A stretch of 64,000 bases of DNA from Aquicoccus porphyridii (GCF_008369105.1 NZ_VINQ01000004.1:267528-331527), one strand, 5' to 3'; positions 8,816 to 18,877 are shown, counted from the first letter of the stretch. The notes: a model not told the origin generated them from the sequence alone. Numbers and translations are program-made.

Positions 8816-9793
8816 ATGAACTCCTCCTATATTCTCCGCCGCGTCGGCTATGGGCTTGTTCTGATGCTCGGCGTGGTCGTGCTCAACTTCCTGCTGATCC
8901 GGCTTGCCCCCGGCGATCCCGCGATGGTCATAGCCGGTGAAATGGGCGGCGCCACCGAGGAGATGCTCGAAAGCATTCGCGAGGAATACGGCCTCAACAA
9001 ACCGCTGGTCGTGCAGCTTGGCATCTATGTCGGCAACGTGTTGCAGGGCAACCTGGGCGAAAGCTTCTTTTTCAATCAGCCGGTGGCATCGCTGATTGCC
9101 CAGCGTATCGGCCCGACCATCCTTCTGGTGATCACGGCACAGATCCTGTCGATCCTGATCGGCGTCTTCCTTGGCGTCATCGCCGCGCGCAAACCCAACG
9201 GGGTGATGTCGGGCTTTGTCTCGGTCTTTGCCACGATCGGCTATGCCGTGCCGGTGTTCTGGACCGGGATCATGTTGATCATCCTCTTTGCCTCGGTCTT
9301 TCCGATCTTCCCGGTCGAAGGCATGCAATCGGTCCGGCTGCGCGGCGCGGACGTCTTCACCAAGACGCTCGACATCGCCCATCACCTCATCCTGCCCGCC
9401 TTTACCCTCGCCATCATCTACCTTGCGCAATATGCGCGGCTTTCGCGCGCCTCGATGCTCGAAGTGCTGGGGTCGGATTACATCCGCACCGCCCGCGCCA
9501 AGGGGGCGGCGGAAAAGACGGTGCTCTTCAAGCACGCGCTGCGCAACGCGGCCCTGCCGATCCTGACCGTCGCGGGCCTGCAATTCGGCAACCTCATCTC
9601 GGGCGCCCTGCTGGTCGAGACGGTGTTCAACTGGCCCGGCATGGGGCGGCTCGCCTTTGATTCTATCCTGCGCCGCGATTACCCGACCATCATGGGCGTG
9701 CTGTTCTTTGCCTCGGCCATGGTCGTCGTCGCCAACATCCTCACCGACATTTCCTATCGCTGGGCCGACCCCCGGCTGCGAGGCAAATCATGA
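8816..9793 (+). CDS. Peptide-type ABC transporter permease (DppB-like)
   Basis: A 325-aa inner-membrane permease with six predicted helices, starting MNSSYILRRVGYGLVLMLGV and carrying the characteristic N-terminal NFLLIRLAPGDPA segment. The EAA loop is seen at SDYIRTARAKGAAEKTVLFKH (about residues 217-237), which contacts the ATPase subunits. Its stop overlaps the start of the second permease by 4 bases. It forms the heterodimeric channel with that protein for the solute bound by the upstream SBP. Confidence 0.88.
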   Translation: MNSSYILRRVGYGLVLMLGVVVLNFLLIRLAPGDPAMVIAGEMGGATEEMLESIREEYGLNKPLVVQLGIYVGNVLQGNLGESFFFNQPVASLIAQRIGPTILLVITAQILSILIGVFLGVIAARKPNGVMSGFVSVFATIGYAVPVFWTGIMLIILFASVFPIFPVEGMQSVRLRGADVFTKTLDIAHHLILPAFTLAIIYLAQYARLSRASMLEVLGSDYIRTARAKGAAEKTVLFKHALRNAALPILTVAGLQFGNLISGALLVETVFNWPGMGRLAFDSILRRDYPTIMGVLFFASAMVVVANILTDISYRWADPRLRGKS

Positions 9794-10659
9794 CCGACAC
9801 GCCCGACTACAAGGCCGAATCCCCCGCACGCGAAGCATGGCGCATGTTTCGGCGCAACGTGCCCGCGCTGGTCGGCGTGGTGATCCTGTCCTTCATCGTG
9901 CTGGCAACGCTTTATGGCACGTTCTTCTATGCCGGCGATCCCTATAACGTGGTCTGGGCCCCGCACGAGCGCCCGGGTGTCACGCCCGAGTTTCCGCTCG
10001 GCACCGATTACCTCGGGCGCGACATCCTTGCGGGCATGCTCACCGGCGGCGGCCCGACCCTCGCCGTGGGCGCCGCCGCTGCCGCGATCACCATGGTGAT
10101 CGGCATCACGCTGGGGTCGCTGGCGGGATTCTATGGCGGCTGGGTCGACAACCTTCTGATGCGCATCACCGAGTTTTTCCAGGTTCTGCCCGCACTCCTC
10201 TTCGCGATGGTGCTGGTCACGCTGTTCTCGCCCTCGCTCTGGACCATCGCGATCGCCATTGGCGTGGTCTCCTGGCCGCAAACCGCGCGCCTCACCCGGG
10301 CTGAATTTCTCAGGATCAAGGAACTGGAATACGTGACCGCCGCCCGCGCCATCGGGGCACGCAACAAGCGGATCATCTGGAAGGTGATCCTGCCCAATGC
10401 CATGCCGCCGCTGATCGTATCGGCCACCCTGACCATCGGCATCGCGATCCTGTTCGAGGCCGGACTGAGCTTTCTCGGCCTTGGCGATCCCAACGTGATG
10501 AGCTGGGGGCTGATGATCGGCGCCAACCGCGATTACATTCTCGATGCCTGGTGGCCCGTGACCTTTCCGGGCCTTGCCATCTTCTTCACCGTCTTCGCAG
10601 TGAGCCTCATCGGCGACGGGCTCAACGACGCCTTCAACCCGAAACTGAGGGAGCGGTGA
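9790..10659 (+). CDS. Peptide-type ABC transporter permease (DppC-like)
   Basis: A 289-aa partner permease with the DppC architecture: a cytoplasmic N-terminus with one helix, a periplasmic loop ending FPLGTDYLGRDILAG (about 70-85) and five further helices. The EAA motif is visible as ELEYVTAARAIGARNKRIIW (about 178-197). It overlaps both neighbours by a few bases (ATGA at each junction), showing a single translationally coupled operon. Confidence 0.88.
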   Translation: MTDTPDYKAESPAREAWRMFRRNVPALVGVVILSFIVLATLYGTFFYAGDPYNVVWAPHERPGVTPEFPLGTDYLGRDILAGMLTGGGPTLAVGAAAAAITMVIGITLGSLAGFYGGWVDNLLMRITEFFQVLPALLFAMVLVTLFSPSLWTIAIAIGVVSWPQTARLTRAEFLRIKELEYVTAARAIGARNKRIIWKVILPNAMPPLIVSATLTIGIAILFEAGLSFLGLGDPNVMSWGLMIGANRDYILDAWWPVTFPGLAIFFTVFAVSLIGDGLNDAFNPKLRER

Positions 10660-11633
10660 TGACAGCCCTTCTCGACATCACCGACCTCAAGGTCACGTTC
10701 AATACGCGCTACGGACAGGTCACGGCGCTCGACGGCGTGTCGCTCCATGTCAACGCGGGCGAAACCCTTGGCGTGGTCGGCGAATCCGGCTGCGGCAAAT
10801 CGATCACCGCGCTGGCGACGATGGGGCTCATTCCGATGCCCCCGGGCCGGATCGCGGGCGGCTCGATCCGGCTCGCGGGCGAAGAACTCGTGGGTGCCAG
10901 CCCCGCCAGGATGCGCGCCATGCGCGGCGCCGACATCGCCATGATCTTTCAGGAACCGATGACCTCGCTCAACCCGGTTTTCACCGTGGGCGACCAGATC
11001 GCCGAAGCGATCATGCTGCACCAGAAGGTCAGTGCCGACCGGGCATTCAAGGACGCGGTGGCGCTGCTCGACCGGGTCGGCATCCCCTCGCCCGCCGACC
11101 GGGCGCGCGATTACCCGCATCAGCTTTCAGGTGGGATGCGCCAGCGGGTGATGATCGCCATGGCGGTTTCGTGCCGCCCCAAGGTGCTGATCGCGGATGA
11201 GCCGACAACCGCGCTCGACGTGACCGTGCAGGCCCAGATCTTCGACCTGCTGAACGAGATCCAGCGCGATTTCGGCGCGGCGATCGTCCTCATTACCCAT
11301 GACATGGGTGCGATCTCGGAAATGGCCGACCGAGTGGCGGTGATGTATGCGGGGCGCATCATCGAAGAGGCCACCGCCGACGATGTGCTCGATTTCCCGC
11401 AACATCCCTATGCCCGCGGGCTGATCGACTGCATTCCGGCACTTGGTCGCGAGGAACACGCACTCAAGGAAATCCCCGGTGTCGTGCCGCCCCTGCACCT
11501 GCTGGGCGCTGGCTGCGCCTTTGCCGAGCGCTGCGAGCACGCGAATGATCGCTGCCGTCAGGAAAAGCCGCTCCTCGTAAACCATGATCACCACCCGGCC
11601 GCCTGCCACGCCGTCGAGGAGGGCCGCATATGA
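10659..11633 (+). CDS. Peptide-type ABC transporter ATP-binding protein (DppD-like)
   Basis: A 324-aa ATPase. The start at 10659 (MTALLDITDLKV) overlaps the permease stop; a longer in-frame extension is only overlap with the permease gene. Walker A is GESGCGKS (about 41-48), the signature is LSGGMRQR and Walker B is VLIADEPTTALD. The C-terminal oligopeptide/dipeptide extension has the usual cysteine-rich GCAFAERCEHANDRC. It pairs with the next gene to power import. Confidence 0.88.
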   Translation: MTALLDITDLKVTFNTRYGQVTALDGVSLHVNAGETLGVVGESGCGKSITALATMGLIPMPPGRIAGGSIRLAGEELVGASPARMRAMRGADIAMIFQEPMTSLNPVFTVGDQIAEAIMLHQKVSADRAFKDAVALLDRVGIPSPADRARDYPHQLSGGMRQRVMIAMAVSCRPKVLIADEPTTALDVTVQAQIFDLLNEIQRDFGAAIVLITHDMGAISEMADRVAVMYAGRIIEEATADDVLDFPQHPYARGLIDCIPALGREEHALKEIPGVVPPLHLLGAGCAFAERCEHANDRCRQEKPLLVNHDHHPAACHAVEEGRI

Positions 11634-12613
11634 CCAAACTTCTCGACGTTCGCGATCTTACCGTGCGCTTTGCTATGCCGCGCAAGGGGCTGTTCGGCCC
11701 GCGCCCCTTGCTCGAAGCCGTGCGCAGCGTGTCCTTCACGCTCGAAAAGGGCCGTGCGCTCGGCATCGTCGGCGAAAGCGGCTCGGGCAAGACCACCACC
11801 GCCATGGCCGCGATCCGCCTGACCGAAGCGGCCAGCGGCCAGGTTCTGTTCGAGGGCGAGGATCTTCTGGCGCTGCCGGACGAAGAGATGCGCGCCCATC
11901 GGCGCAACGTCCAGCTGATCTTTCAGGACCCGTATTCCTCGCTCAATCCCCGGGCGCGCGTGATCGACATCGTGCGCGAACCGATGGACCTGATGGAGAT
12001 GGGCACGATGGAAGAGCGCAACGCCCGCGTGCGCGACCTGTTCAAGCTCGTGGGCCTGCGCCCGGATCAGCTCAACCTCTTCCCGCACCAGTTCTCCGGC
12101 GGCCAGCGCCAGCGCATTTCCATCGCCCGCGCGCTCACCACCAACCCCAAGCTCCTGGTCTGCGACGAACCCGTCTCGGCACTCGACGTGGCGATCCAGG
12201 CCCAGATCCTCAACCTCCTCGCCCGGCTCAAGGACGAGTTGGGACTGAGCTATCTGTTGATCAGCCACGATCTCGGCGTGGTGCGCCATGTCTGCGATGA
12301 TGTCGCGGTGATGTATCTTGGCAAGATCGTCGAACATGCCAGCCGCTCTGCGCTCTTCGATTCGGCGCAGCACCCCTATACACAGGCGCTTCTGTCCGCG
12401 GCACCATCACTTGCCCGGCGCAAGTCAAAGGGCTACGTGCGGCCGCTCAAGATCTCGGGCGATCCGCCCTCGCCGATCAACCCGCCGCCGGGCTGCGCCT
12501 TTGCCGACCGCTGCCCGCGCGCGCAGGACATCTGCCGCGAGGTTCAGCCCGATCTCGAAGACAAGGGTCCGACCCGCGTCGCCTGCCACTTCCCCGGCCC
12601 GATCGCCGCCTGA
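11630..12613 (+). CDS. Peptide-type ABC transporter ATP-binding protein (DppF-like)
   Basis: A 327-aa second ATPase of the importer. Walker A is GESGSGKT (about 48-55), the signature FSGGQRQR, Walker B LLVCDEPVSALD, and the C-terminal extension GCAFADRCPRAQDIC. It starts inside the stop of the preceding ATPase gene (ATGA) and ends the five-gene importer operon; metG converges on it from the other side 21 bases later. Confidence 0.88.
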   Translation: MTKLLDVRDLTVRFAMPRKGLFGPRPLLEAVRSVSFTLEKGRALGIVGESGSGKTTTAMAAIRLTEAASGQVLFEGEDLLALPDEEMRAHRRNVQLIFQDPYSSLNPRARVIDIVREPMDLMEMGTMEERNARVRDLFKLVGLRPDQLNLFPHQFSGGQRQRISIARALTTNPKLLVCDEPVSALDVAIQAQILNLLARLKDELGLSYLLISHDLGVVRHVCDDVAVMYLGKIVEHASRSALFDSAQHPYTQALLSAAPSLARRKSKGYVRPLKISGDPPSPINPPPGCAFADRCPRAQDICREVQPDLEDKGPTRVACHFPGPIAA

Positions 12614-12634
12614 GTCAGACGCCGCACCCGGGCA

Positions 12635-14347
12635 TCACCCGCGTTTGCCCGCGAACCGTGCCTGCCACTCTTCGCGCTGATCGTCCGTGATCTTGGTAAA
12701 CAGGTTCTCGGGCACGGTGAACCCGTGCCCCGGCTCCAGCTCTCCGAATGCAGCGGTCACATCATCGGGCCATTGCATGTCCTCGCAACGCAAGGCATCC
12801 CTGATCGTCTCCGTCGCATCGGGGATGAACGGCTGCGACAACACCCCGTAAAGCCGGATGAGGTTGAGCGCGACGCGAATCTGCATCGCCGCCTGCGCCT
12901 CGTCCTCCTTGAAGGTGGCCCAGGGCGCGGCCTCTTGCAGATACTCGTTGCCCACCACCCAGATCGCGCGCAGCGCGGCGGCGGCGCGCCGGATCTCCAT
13001 CCCTTCCATATGCGCCTCATAGGCCTTGATCCGGGTGCTCAGATCCTCGAACAACGCCGCCTCTCGCGCCCCCTGTGTGCCGCCCGGCGGTACCTCTTCG
13101 CCGAATTTCGAGCGGCAGAACTTGGTGACGCGACTCACGAAATTGCCCAGGACGTCGGCAAGATCCTTGTTCACACCGGATTGGAAACTCTCCCAGGTAA
13201 ACTCGGAATCCGAGGTCTCGGGCACATGCGACAACAGCCACCAGCGCCAGTAATCGGCAGGCAGGATGTCAAGCGCCTGGTCCATGAAGACGCCACGCCC
13301 CTGGCTGGTCGAGAACTGGCCGCCGTCATAGTTGAGGTAATTGAAACTCTTGATGTAATCGACCAGCTTCCACGGCTCGCCGCTCCCGAGGATCGTGGCC
13401 GGAAAGCTAAGCGTGTGAAACGGCACGTTGTCCTTGCCCATGAACTGGGTATAGGTCACGTCATCCGCGCCCTTGTCGGTGCGCCACCAGCGTTCCCAAT
13501 TTTCGCCCTTGCCCGCATCGACCCATTCCATCGCGCAGGCGATATATTCGATCGGCGCATCGAACCAGACATAGAAGACCTTGCCCTCCATCCCGGGCCA
13601 GTCCTCGTCACCGCGTTTCACCGGAATGCCCCAGTCGAGATCGCGGGTGATCCCCCGATCCTGCAGCCCGTCACCATCGTCAAGCCATTTGCGCGCAATC
13701 GAGGTGGTCAGCACCGGCCAGTCGGTCTTCGTGTCGATCCACGCGCGCAACCGGTCGCGCATCTTCGATTGCTTGAGGAAAAGATGCGTGGTCTCGCGTA
13801 CTTCAAGATCGGTCGAGCCGGAAATCGCGCTGCGCGGGTCGATCAGGTCGGTCGGGTCGAGCTGCTTGGTGCAATTCTCGCACTGATCGCCGCGCGCCCT
13901 GTCATAGCCGCAATTCGGGCAGGTGCCCTCGATATAGCGGTCGGGCAGAAACCGCTTGTCGGCATTGGAATAGACCTGTTTCTCGGTCACTTCCTCGATC
14001 AGCCCGGCCTCGTAGAGGCGCCCCGCGAAATGCTGGGTGAGCTTGTGGTTCTGCGGGTTCGACGAGCGCCCGAAATGGTCAAAGCTGAGCCGAAAACCAC
14101 GCGCGATCCCGGCCTGAACCTCGTGCATCTCGGCGCAATATTCGGCCACCGGCTTGCCCGCCTTCTGGGCGGCGATCTCGGCCGGGGTGCCGTGTTCATC
14201 GGTGGCGCAAAGATAAAGAACCTCATGCCCGCGCGCACGCTGGTAACGGGCAAAGAGATCCGCGGGAAGCTGGCTCCCCACGAGGTTTCCAAGATGCTTG
14301 ATCCCGTTGATATAGGGAATGGCCGATGTGATGAGGTGGCGTGCCAT
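12635..14347 (-). CDS. metG: Methionine--tRNA ligase
   Basis: A 570-aa class I synthetase that charges tRNA-Met. The N-terminal Rossmann part carries HLGN (HIGH equivalent, residues 18-21) and [14 protein letters not shown] zinc knuckle (CPNC and CENC, about residues 142-161) is present. In place of KMSKS the sequence reads FSTSQGRG (about residue 347 onward), so the first lysine of the signature is replaced. There is no C-terminal EMAP/tRNA-binding domain, as in the shorter MetRS forms. It converges with the importer operon and lies 97 bases upstream of an MFS gene in the same direction. Confidence 0.92.
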   Translation of the reverse strand: MARHLITSAIPYINGIKHLGNLVGSQLPADLFARYQRARGHEVLYLCATDEHGTPAEIAAQKAGKPVAEYCAEMHEVQAGIARGFRLSFDHFGRSSNPQNHKLTQHFAGRLYEAGLIEEVTEKQVYSNADKRFLPDRYIEGTCPNCGYDRARGDQCENCTKQLDPTDLIDPRSAISGSTDLEVRETTHLFLKQSKMRDRLRAWIDTKTDWPVLTTSIARKWLDDGDGLQDRGITRDLDWGIPVKRGDEDWPGMEGKVFYVWFDAPIEYIACAMEWVDAGKGENWERWWRTDKGADDVTYTQFMGKDNVPFHTLSFPATILGSGEPWKLVDYIKSFNYLNYDGGQFSTSQGRGVFMDQALDILPADYWRWWLLSHVPETSDSEFTWESFQSGVNKDLADVLGNFVSRVTKFCRSKFGEEVPPGGTQGAREAALFEDLSTRIKAYEAHMEGMEIRRAAAALRAIWVVGNEYLQEAAPWATFKEDEAQAAMQIRVALNLIRLYGVLSQPFIPDATETIRDALRCEDMQWPDDVTAAFGELEPGHGFTVPENLFTKITDDQREEWQARFAGKRG

Positions 14348-14444
14348 GGTCGCTCCGGTATCTGCGCTCGGCTCCCCTGTAGACCATCGCGCAGGCGAGT
14401 TCCAGCCGCGACGCGGGCGGCGAAATCCGCGCCGGCACCCGGGG

Positions 14445-15677
14445 TTAGCGTTCGCGCGATTTGCCCAGCAGACGCCCGATCAGGAACGAGGTGCGCGGCG
14501 CCCAGACGTAGGATGTGCGATCCTTCGGGGTAGCGCGGGCGCGCATCCGGGTCAGACCAAAGATCACCAGCACGATATGCCCCACCGCGATCATCGCGAA
14601 AAGTGCCGGCGGCCCGAACCATTCCATCAGGAACGAGGCGAGATAAGGCGCCGCGATGGCCCCCACCGCGAACCAGAACATGAGCGCGGCCGAAAGCTCG
14701 ACCCGCTGGTCACTTTCGGCGAAATCATGGGCATGGGCGGCCGAGATCGAATAGATCGGAAACGTGGTCAGCCCGAAAATCCCGGCATTGAGCATGATGC
14801 CCGTGGTCGACAACCCGGTCATCAGCGCGGTGGCAATGCAACTGCCCACCGCGGCCAGCGACATGCCGATCAAAACCCAGCGCCGGTCGAACCGGTCGGC
14901 AAGCCATCCCACGGGATATTGCGCCAGCGCCCCGCCCAGCACGAAGGCCGCCAGAAACCACGCGATCTGCGACGTGGCCAGCCCCACCTCCTGCCCGTAA
15001 ACCGGCCCCACCATGCGAAACGACGCCGATGAAAGCGCCGCCACCACCACGCCCGCCACCGCCAGCGGCGAAAGGCTGATCGCGAGCATCGGATGCAGCC
15101 GCGGCGCGCCGGGCGTTTCCGGCTGCGTGGTTCGGCTGAGCGTGAGCGGCAAGAGCGCCGCGCAACACACCAGCGCCAGCAGGTTGTAGGACACGTAAGA
15201 GGCCGGCTCCAGCACCGAGATCACCATTTGCGCCGCCAGCGACCCGGTCATGTCGACCACCCGGTAGATCCCCATGGTGCGCCCCCGTGTCTCGTTCGTG
15301 ACCTTGGCCTGCAGCCACGCCTCGACCACCGTATAGGCACCCGCCACGCAAAACCCCGACGCCACGCGAAACAGCGCCCAGGCATAGGGGTCGATCCACA
15401 GGTAATGCGCCAGAAGCCCAATCGCGCCGCTGGCCGTGAAGGCGGCAAAGGCGCGCGAATGGCCGACCGCCCCCATCAAACGCGGCGCCCACCAGCAGCC
15501 GATGAAAAAGCCAAGGAAATGGGCCGAGCCCAACATGCCGATCTCGGCACGGGAAAAGCCCAGCACCAGCCCCGACAGCGCATCGAGCGGACCAACACCA
15601 CCGGTCGAGAGCTGCAACAGCAGAACCGAGAGAAAGAGGGCGGCAAAGGAAATCAACAGGCGCATATCCTGCACCAT
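14445..15677 (-). CDS. MFS transporter (YcaD/sugar-drug type)
   Basis: A 410-aa permease with about 12 membrane segments. The start at 15677 ([18 protein letters not shown]) is chosen because the upstream 17 codons of the longer frame are not hydrophobic and a GGGGA stretch lies in front; MRLLISF four codons later is also possible. It shows MFS loop motifs such as [13 protein letters not shown] and the short paired-glycine segments of the family. The substrate is unknown. It is in line with metG downstream but no functional link is evident. Confidence 0.78.
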   Translation of the reverse strand: MVQDMRLLISFAALFLSVLLLQLSTGGVGPLDALSGLVLGFSRAEIGMLGSAHFLGFFIGCWWAPRLMGAVGHSRAFAAFTASGAIGLLAHYLWIDPYAWALFRVASGFCVAGAYTVVEAWLQAKVTNETRGRTMGIYRVVDMTGSLAAQMVISVLEPASYVSYNLLALVCCAALLPLTLSRTTQPETPGAPRLHPMLAISLSPLAVAGVVVAALSSASFRMVGPVYGQEVGLATSQIAWFLAAFVLGGALAQYPVGWLADRFDRRWVLIGMSLAAVGSCIATALMTGLSTTGIMLNAGIFGLTTFPIYSISAAHAHDFAESDQRVELSAALMFWFAVGAIAAPYLASFLMEWFGPPALFAMIAVGHIVLVIFGLTRMRARATPKDRTSYVWAPRTSFLIGRLLGKSRER

Positions 15678-15780
15678 GACATCCCCGGCTCCAATGGCAA
15701 GCAGGCCCGCGACGGGCGCATGTCGCAACCGGCCCTTTCAAGATCGACCGACGGGCGCGGCTCATGCTCCCGCCCGCTGC

Positions 15781-15803
15781 TCTTTCTTGGCAAAAATACT
15801 CAT
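15781..15803 (-). repeat. Dispersed intergenic motif GAGTATTTTTGCCAAGA (copy 1)
   Basis: Read on the minus strand, this segment upstream of the MFS gene is ATGAGTATTTTTGCCAAGAA plus AGA. It matches the motif at 18809-18842. The 193-base gap between the MFS gene and dtd contains nothing else recognisable. Confidence 0.5.
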
Positions 15804-15921
15804 GTGCACGACCCAACGACCCGCCCCAGCCGTTAGTCAAAGACCGTCACAATCCCACACCCGGCCGAGCGAAGCGAGGCCCCGCCGCGACGCGGGCCAT
15901 GCCGCGGCGCAATCCCCCGGC

Positions 15922-16368
15922 TCACGCCTCGCGCGTGTCGATCCAGATCGTCACCGGCCCGTCATTGACAAGGCTGACCTTCATGTCCGCCGCGAACTGC
16001 CCGGTTTCGCAGGCCACGCCCTGCGCGCGCAAAGCCTCGGTGAAATGAAGGTAAAGCCGCTCCCCCTCGTCCGGCGGTGCCGCCCGGGAAAACCCGGGGC
16101 GGTTGCCGCGGGCGGTGTCGGCGGCCAGCGTGAATTGCGACACCACCAGCGCCGCGCCCGGAACATCGCGCACCGAACGGTTCATCCGCCCCGCAGCGTC
16201 ACGGAAAATGCGCAATTTCGCGACCTTCGCGGCCAGCCGGTCGGCATCCTCTTCGGTGTCGCCCTGCATCGCGCAGACAAGGATCATAAGGCCCGCACCG
16301 ATCTGCCCGACCACCGCGCCATCGACATGGACCGAAGCCTCTGAAACACGTTGCAACACTGCGCGCAT
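15922..16368 (-). CDS. dtd: D-aminoacyl-tRNA deacylase
   Basis: A 148-aa enzyme that removes D-amino acids (and glycine mischarged on tRNA-Ala) from tRNA. Start [13 protein letters not shown] is the canonical DTD N-terminus; a longer open frame upstream is not conserved-looking. Catalytic-region motifs SQFTLAAD (about 79-86) and the C-terminal [11 protein letters not shown] (cis Gly-Pro region) are both intact. Length is typical of the family. It is divergent from the small heat-shock gene at 16480. Confidence 0.93.
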   Translation of the reverse strand: MRAVLQRVSEASVHVDGAVVGQIGAGLMILVCAMQGDTEEDADRLAAKVAKLRIFRDAAGRMNRSVRDVPGAALVVSQFTLAADTARGNRPGFSRAAPPDEGERLYLHFTEALRAQGVACETGQFAADMKVSLVNDGPVTIWIDTREA

Positions 16369-16479
16369 ATGCGATCCTTTCCGCGTGGAACCCGGGCGAA
16401 ACTTGTCCCAGGTCAAAGCGGCCCGGGGACGACTCGCCTTAAATATCCCCGTGTGTAAACTTGGAAAGGAGAGCCCACA

Positions 16480-16896
16480 ATGGTCGAGAAATCCCACACG
16501 GCGGGCCTGTGGCCCTCGGTTTACGAACCGCTTCGCAATTTCGGGGCGCGGGTGGCTGACTGGCTGGCACCCGCCTCGGACGCAAGCGCCAGCGACGCAG
16601 CCTATCGCATCACGATGGAGTTGCCCGGCGTCGAGGAACAGGACATCGACATCTCGGTCAATTCCGGGGTGGTGAGCGTCAAGGGCGAGAAAACCGCCGA
16701 GCGCGAGGCAAAGGGCGCCACGTGGTTCTTTTCCGAACGCCAATACGGCGCGTTCTCACGATCGTTCCGCCTGCCCGAGGACGCTGATGGCGACGGGATC
16801 GAGGCGGATCTCAAGGATGGTGTGCTGAGCATCAGCGTGCCCAAACGCGCACCGGAAACGACCGAGACCAGGAAGATCACGATCAAGCGCGGGTGA
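16480..16896 (+). CDS. Hsp20 / alpha-crystallin small heat-shock protein
   Basis: A 138-aa ATP-independent holdase. Residues about 40-138 form the alpha-crystallin domain, with [20 protein letters not shown] at its start, the [11 protein letters not shown] loop and the conserved [12 protein letters not shown] near residues 112-123. The N-terminal arm is short and contains a WLAPASD segment. A good GGAAAGGAG ribosome-binding site lies 8 bases upstream. No unambiguous heat-shock sigma promoter could be read in the 111-base divergent region. Confidence 0.9.
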   Translation: MVEKSHTAGLWPSVYEPLRNFGARVADWLAPASDASASDAAYRITMELPGVEEQDIDISVNSGVVSVKGEKTAEREAKGATWFFSERQYGAFSRSFRLPEDADGDGIEADLKDGVLSISVPKRAPETTETRKITIKRG

Positions 16897-16977
16897 AACT
16901 GGCAAGGGACAGACCCGCGCCCGCCCGGGGGCAGCAGGAGGAGCCACCCCCGGGCATCTTGGGGTATCGCCCCCGCG

Positions 16978-17652
16978 TTATCCTGCGCGCCAGTCGATCA
17001 CCTCGTCGAGCGGCGCGCGGGTGGTGCGGAACCTGTTGGCCGGGTGGTCCGCGTCCTCGAACCCGAACGAGATCGCGGCGATCACCAACCGGCTGTCGGG
17101 AATGTCGAAAAACTCGTGCACGAAACGCCCATGCCCGGCAATCGCCGCCTGCGGGATCGTCGCCACGCCCAGCGCCTGCGCGGCAAGGCAGAACCCGGCG
17201 ATGAACCCGCCACAATCCATCACGCCATAAGTGCCCAGATCGGCCTCGGAGGTGAGGATCGCCACATGCGGTGCGCCGAACAGGCGGAAATTCTCCATCA
17301 TCTGCGCCATGCTGGCCGCACGGTCGCCCTTCTCGATCCCCACCGCCTCGTAAAGCTGCCAGCCACAGGCGCGGCGGCGATCCTTGTAGCGGCCGACATA
17401 TTGTTTCGGCCAATCGAGATCGGGCTGCGAATTGTTGGCCTGCGCATGGGCGAAAAGCGCCTCGCGGAACCGGTCGGTCTCGGCCGCGTCGGTGATGATC
17501 GCCTGCCACGGCTGGGCATTGCACCACGACGGCACCCGGCAAGCGGCGGTGACGATCCGCTCCACCGTGTCGCGCGGCACCGGGTCGGACCGAAAGGCGC
17601 GACAGGAATAGCGGGCACCCAGAATGTCGGTCAACGTGTCAAAGCCGGTCAT
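16978..17652 (-). CDS. Nitroreductase family protein
   Basis: A 224-aa FMN-dependent nitroreductase-fold enzyme. The N-terminal RYSCRAFRSDPVPRDTVERI (residues 14-33) and PSWCNAQPWQAIIT are the FMN-contact segments, and the central GVMDCGGFIAGFCLAAQALG matches the dimer/FMN region. The start at 17652 overlaps the stop of the zinc-ribbon protein gene by 4 bases (ATGA), so it is translationally coupled to an upstream envelope-type gene run. The physiological substrate is unknown; quinone or nitroaromatic reduction are the family's usual activities. Confidence 0.85.
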   Translation of the reverse strand: MTGFDTLTDILGARYSCRAFRSDPVPRDTVERIVTAACRVPSWCNAQPWQAIITDAAETDRFREALFAHAQANNSQPDLDWPKQYVGRYKDRRRACGWQLYEAVGIEKGDRAASMAQMMENFRLFGAPHVAILTSEADLGTYGVMDCGGFIAGFCLAAQALGVATIPQAAIAGHGRFVHEFFDIPDSRLVIAAISFGFEDADHPANRFRTTRAPLDEVIDWRAG

Positions 17653-18797
17653 AGGGCCCCCTGTTCGAGTGCGATGAGATAGCCGACCCCGCCAGCCAGG
17701 ATAAGGCCGACGAGGACGGCAAAGGCGATTTTCCACGCCGACCAGGGCCGTTCACCCTGCACCCGGCCGGTGCGGCCGTTGACGACGAAACGATAGCTTT
17801 GCCCGCGATACTTGTAAGCCGCAAGCCAGACCGGCAGCAGGACATGCTTGAACGTCACGTCGGAAACCGCCGTGTCGATCGTGTGGATGCGCTGCCGGTC
17901 GCCCCCGATGTCAAAACGCACATCGCGCTGGATCACCCGGTCCATGTGGTCGCGTGCCTCGGCAAAACCTTCGTCAAGCTCGACCTGGTAGGCCTCGGCC
18001 CGGAACCCGGCGAGGAATTCGGGCTGATAGGGTTCGAGCGCCGACAGATCCCAGGGCGCCAACCCGTCGGTAAAGCGCTTGGGCAGGCTGCGCGAGGCCA
18101 GCACCAGCACATCGTCAAAGAACCGCGCCACCCGGCCCGAGGCGTGGCGCCAGCGAACCTTTTGCACCCGCTGTTGCACCCGCTTGCCGTTGCGCGTCAC
18201 CGTGCGGGTGACGTAATAGACCGTGCCCCGCTCTCCGGTATAGTCCGAGCGGGTGTCGGCGTCGAAGGTCCAGAACGGCACGTAGATGCCCTGCATCCTG
18301 CGCCCCTTGCGGGCGTAATCCTGCAAACCGTTCGGCGCGAACCAGAGCCGCCCGAGCCAATCGTTCATCGCCTGTTTGGCCGCGCCTTCGTCAAGCGCGA
18401 AGGGAAGCACGCCGCGCGGCTTTATATGGCGGTGCATACCGGTGCCGGTCACGACCGGCGTGGCACAGAACGGGCATTCGGTGGCGTGGATATCGGGGTC
18501 GAACTCGACCTCGGCACCGCATCCGGTGCAACGGGTGACGCGGGTTTCCTCGATCTCCTGTTCCGGCAGGCGGGCGTCGACCGCGGCCTTGAAATCAAGC
18601 TCCTTGATCGGGTGCAGGTCGCTGCCGGTGTCGGCGATCACCTCTTCATGCCCGCAATGATCACAGATGAGCCGCCCCGCGCCCGGATCAAAGCGATAAT
18701 CGGCCCCGCATTGCGGACAGGGAAAGCGGTGATCCTGCGCCGGGGTGGCGGCGGTCTCTTCGTCCGGTTCGGGTGCGGGTGGTGAGGGGTGTGACAT
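17649..18797 (-). CDS. Double zinc-ribbon, single-pass membrane protein (YdjG-like)
   Basis: A 382-aa protein with two cytoplasmic zinc ribbons: C27/C30 with C45/C48, and C89/C92 with C107/C110. A beta-rich middle includes YVPFWTFDADTRSDYTGERG. One membrane helix lies near the C-terminus (about residues 355-377). Such proteins are often misnamed as primosomal or helicase-like because of the zinc fingers, but no helicase motif is present. In Bacillus subtilis the related YdjG works with SPFH protein YdjI in membrane stress; here too an SPFH gene lies directly upstream, 80 bases away. The functional link is inferred from this pairing. Confidence 0.75.
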   Translation of the reverse strand: MSHPSPPAPEPDEETAATPAQDHRFPCPQCGADYRFDPGAGRLICDHCGHEEVIADTGSDLHPIKELDFKAAVDARLPEQEIEETRVTRCTGCGAEVEFDPDIHATECPFCATPVVTGTGMHRHIKPRGVLPFALDEGAAKQAMNDWLGRLWFAPNGLQDYARKGRRMQGIYVPFWTFDADTRSDYTGERGTVYYVTRTVTRNGKRVQQRVQKVRWRHASGRVARFFDDVLVLASRSLPKRFTDGLAPWDLSALEPYQPEFLAGFRAEAYQVELDEGFAEARDHMDRVIQRDVRFDIGGDRQRIHTIDTAVSDVTFKHVLLPVWLAAYKYRGQSYRFVVNGRTGRVQGERPWSAWKIAFAVLVGLILAGGVGYLIALEQGAL

Positions 18798-18808
18798 GAG
18801 ATTTCATG

Positions 18809-18842
18809 CCTCCGGCGGGAGTATTTTCGGCAAGATGAAAGG
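18809..18842 (-). repeat. Dispersed intergenic motif GGGAGTATTTTCGGCAAGATG (copy 2)
   Basis: The motif lies in the 80-base gap between the SPFH and zinc-ribbon genes and is written here as on the plus strand. It shares GAGTATTTT-GGCAAGA with the segment at 15781-15803 in opposite orientation. I recall similar motifs as frequent between genes of Rhodobacterales; the function is not known to me. Confidence 0.5.
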
Positions 18843-18877
18843 CACAAGGCCGCAAGATGCAGCCGGGGCACGGCGCA

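Noticed and set aside
12725..14533. A 602-codon plus-strand frame opposite metG
   Set aside because: Antisense shadow of metG without domain signatures.
17649..18797. Primosomal helicase-like annotation for the zinc-ribbon protein
   Set aside because: Only zinc-ribbon cysteines resemble PriA; no Walker or helicase motifs and a C-terminal membrane helix argue against it.
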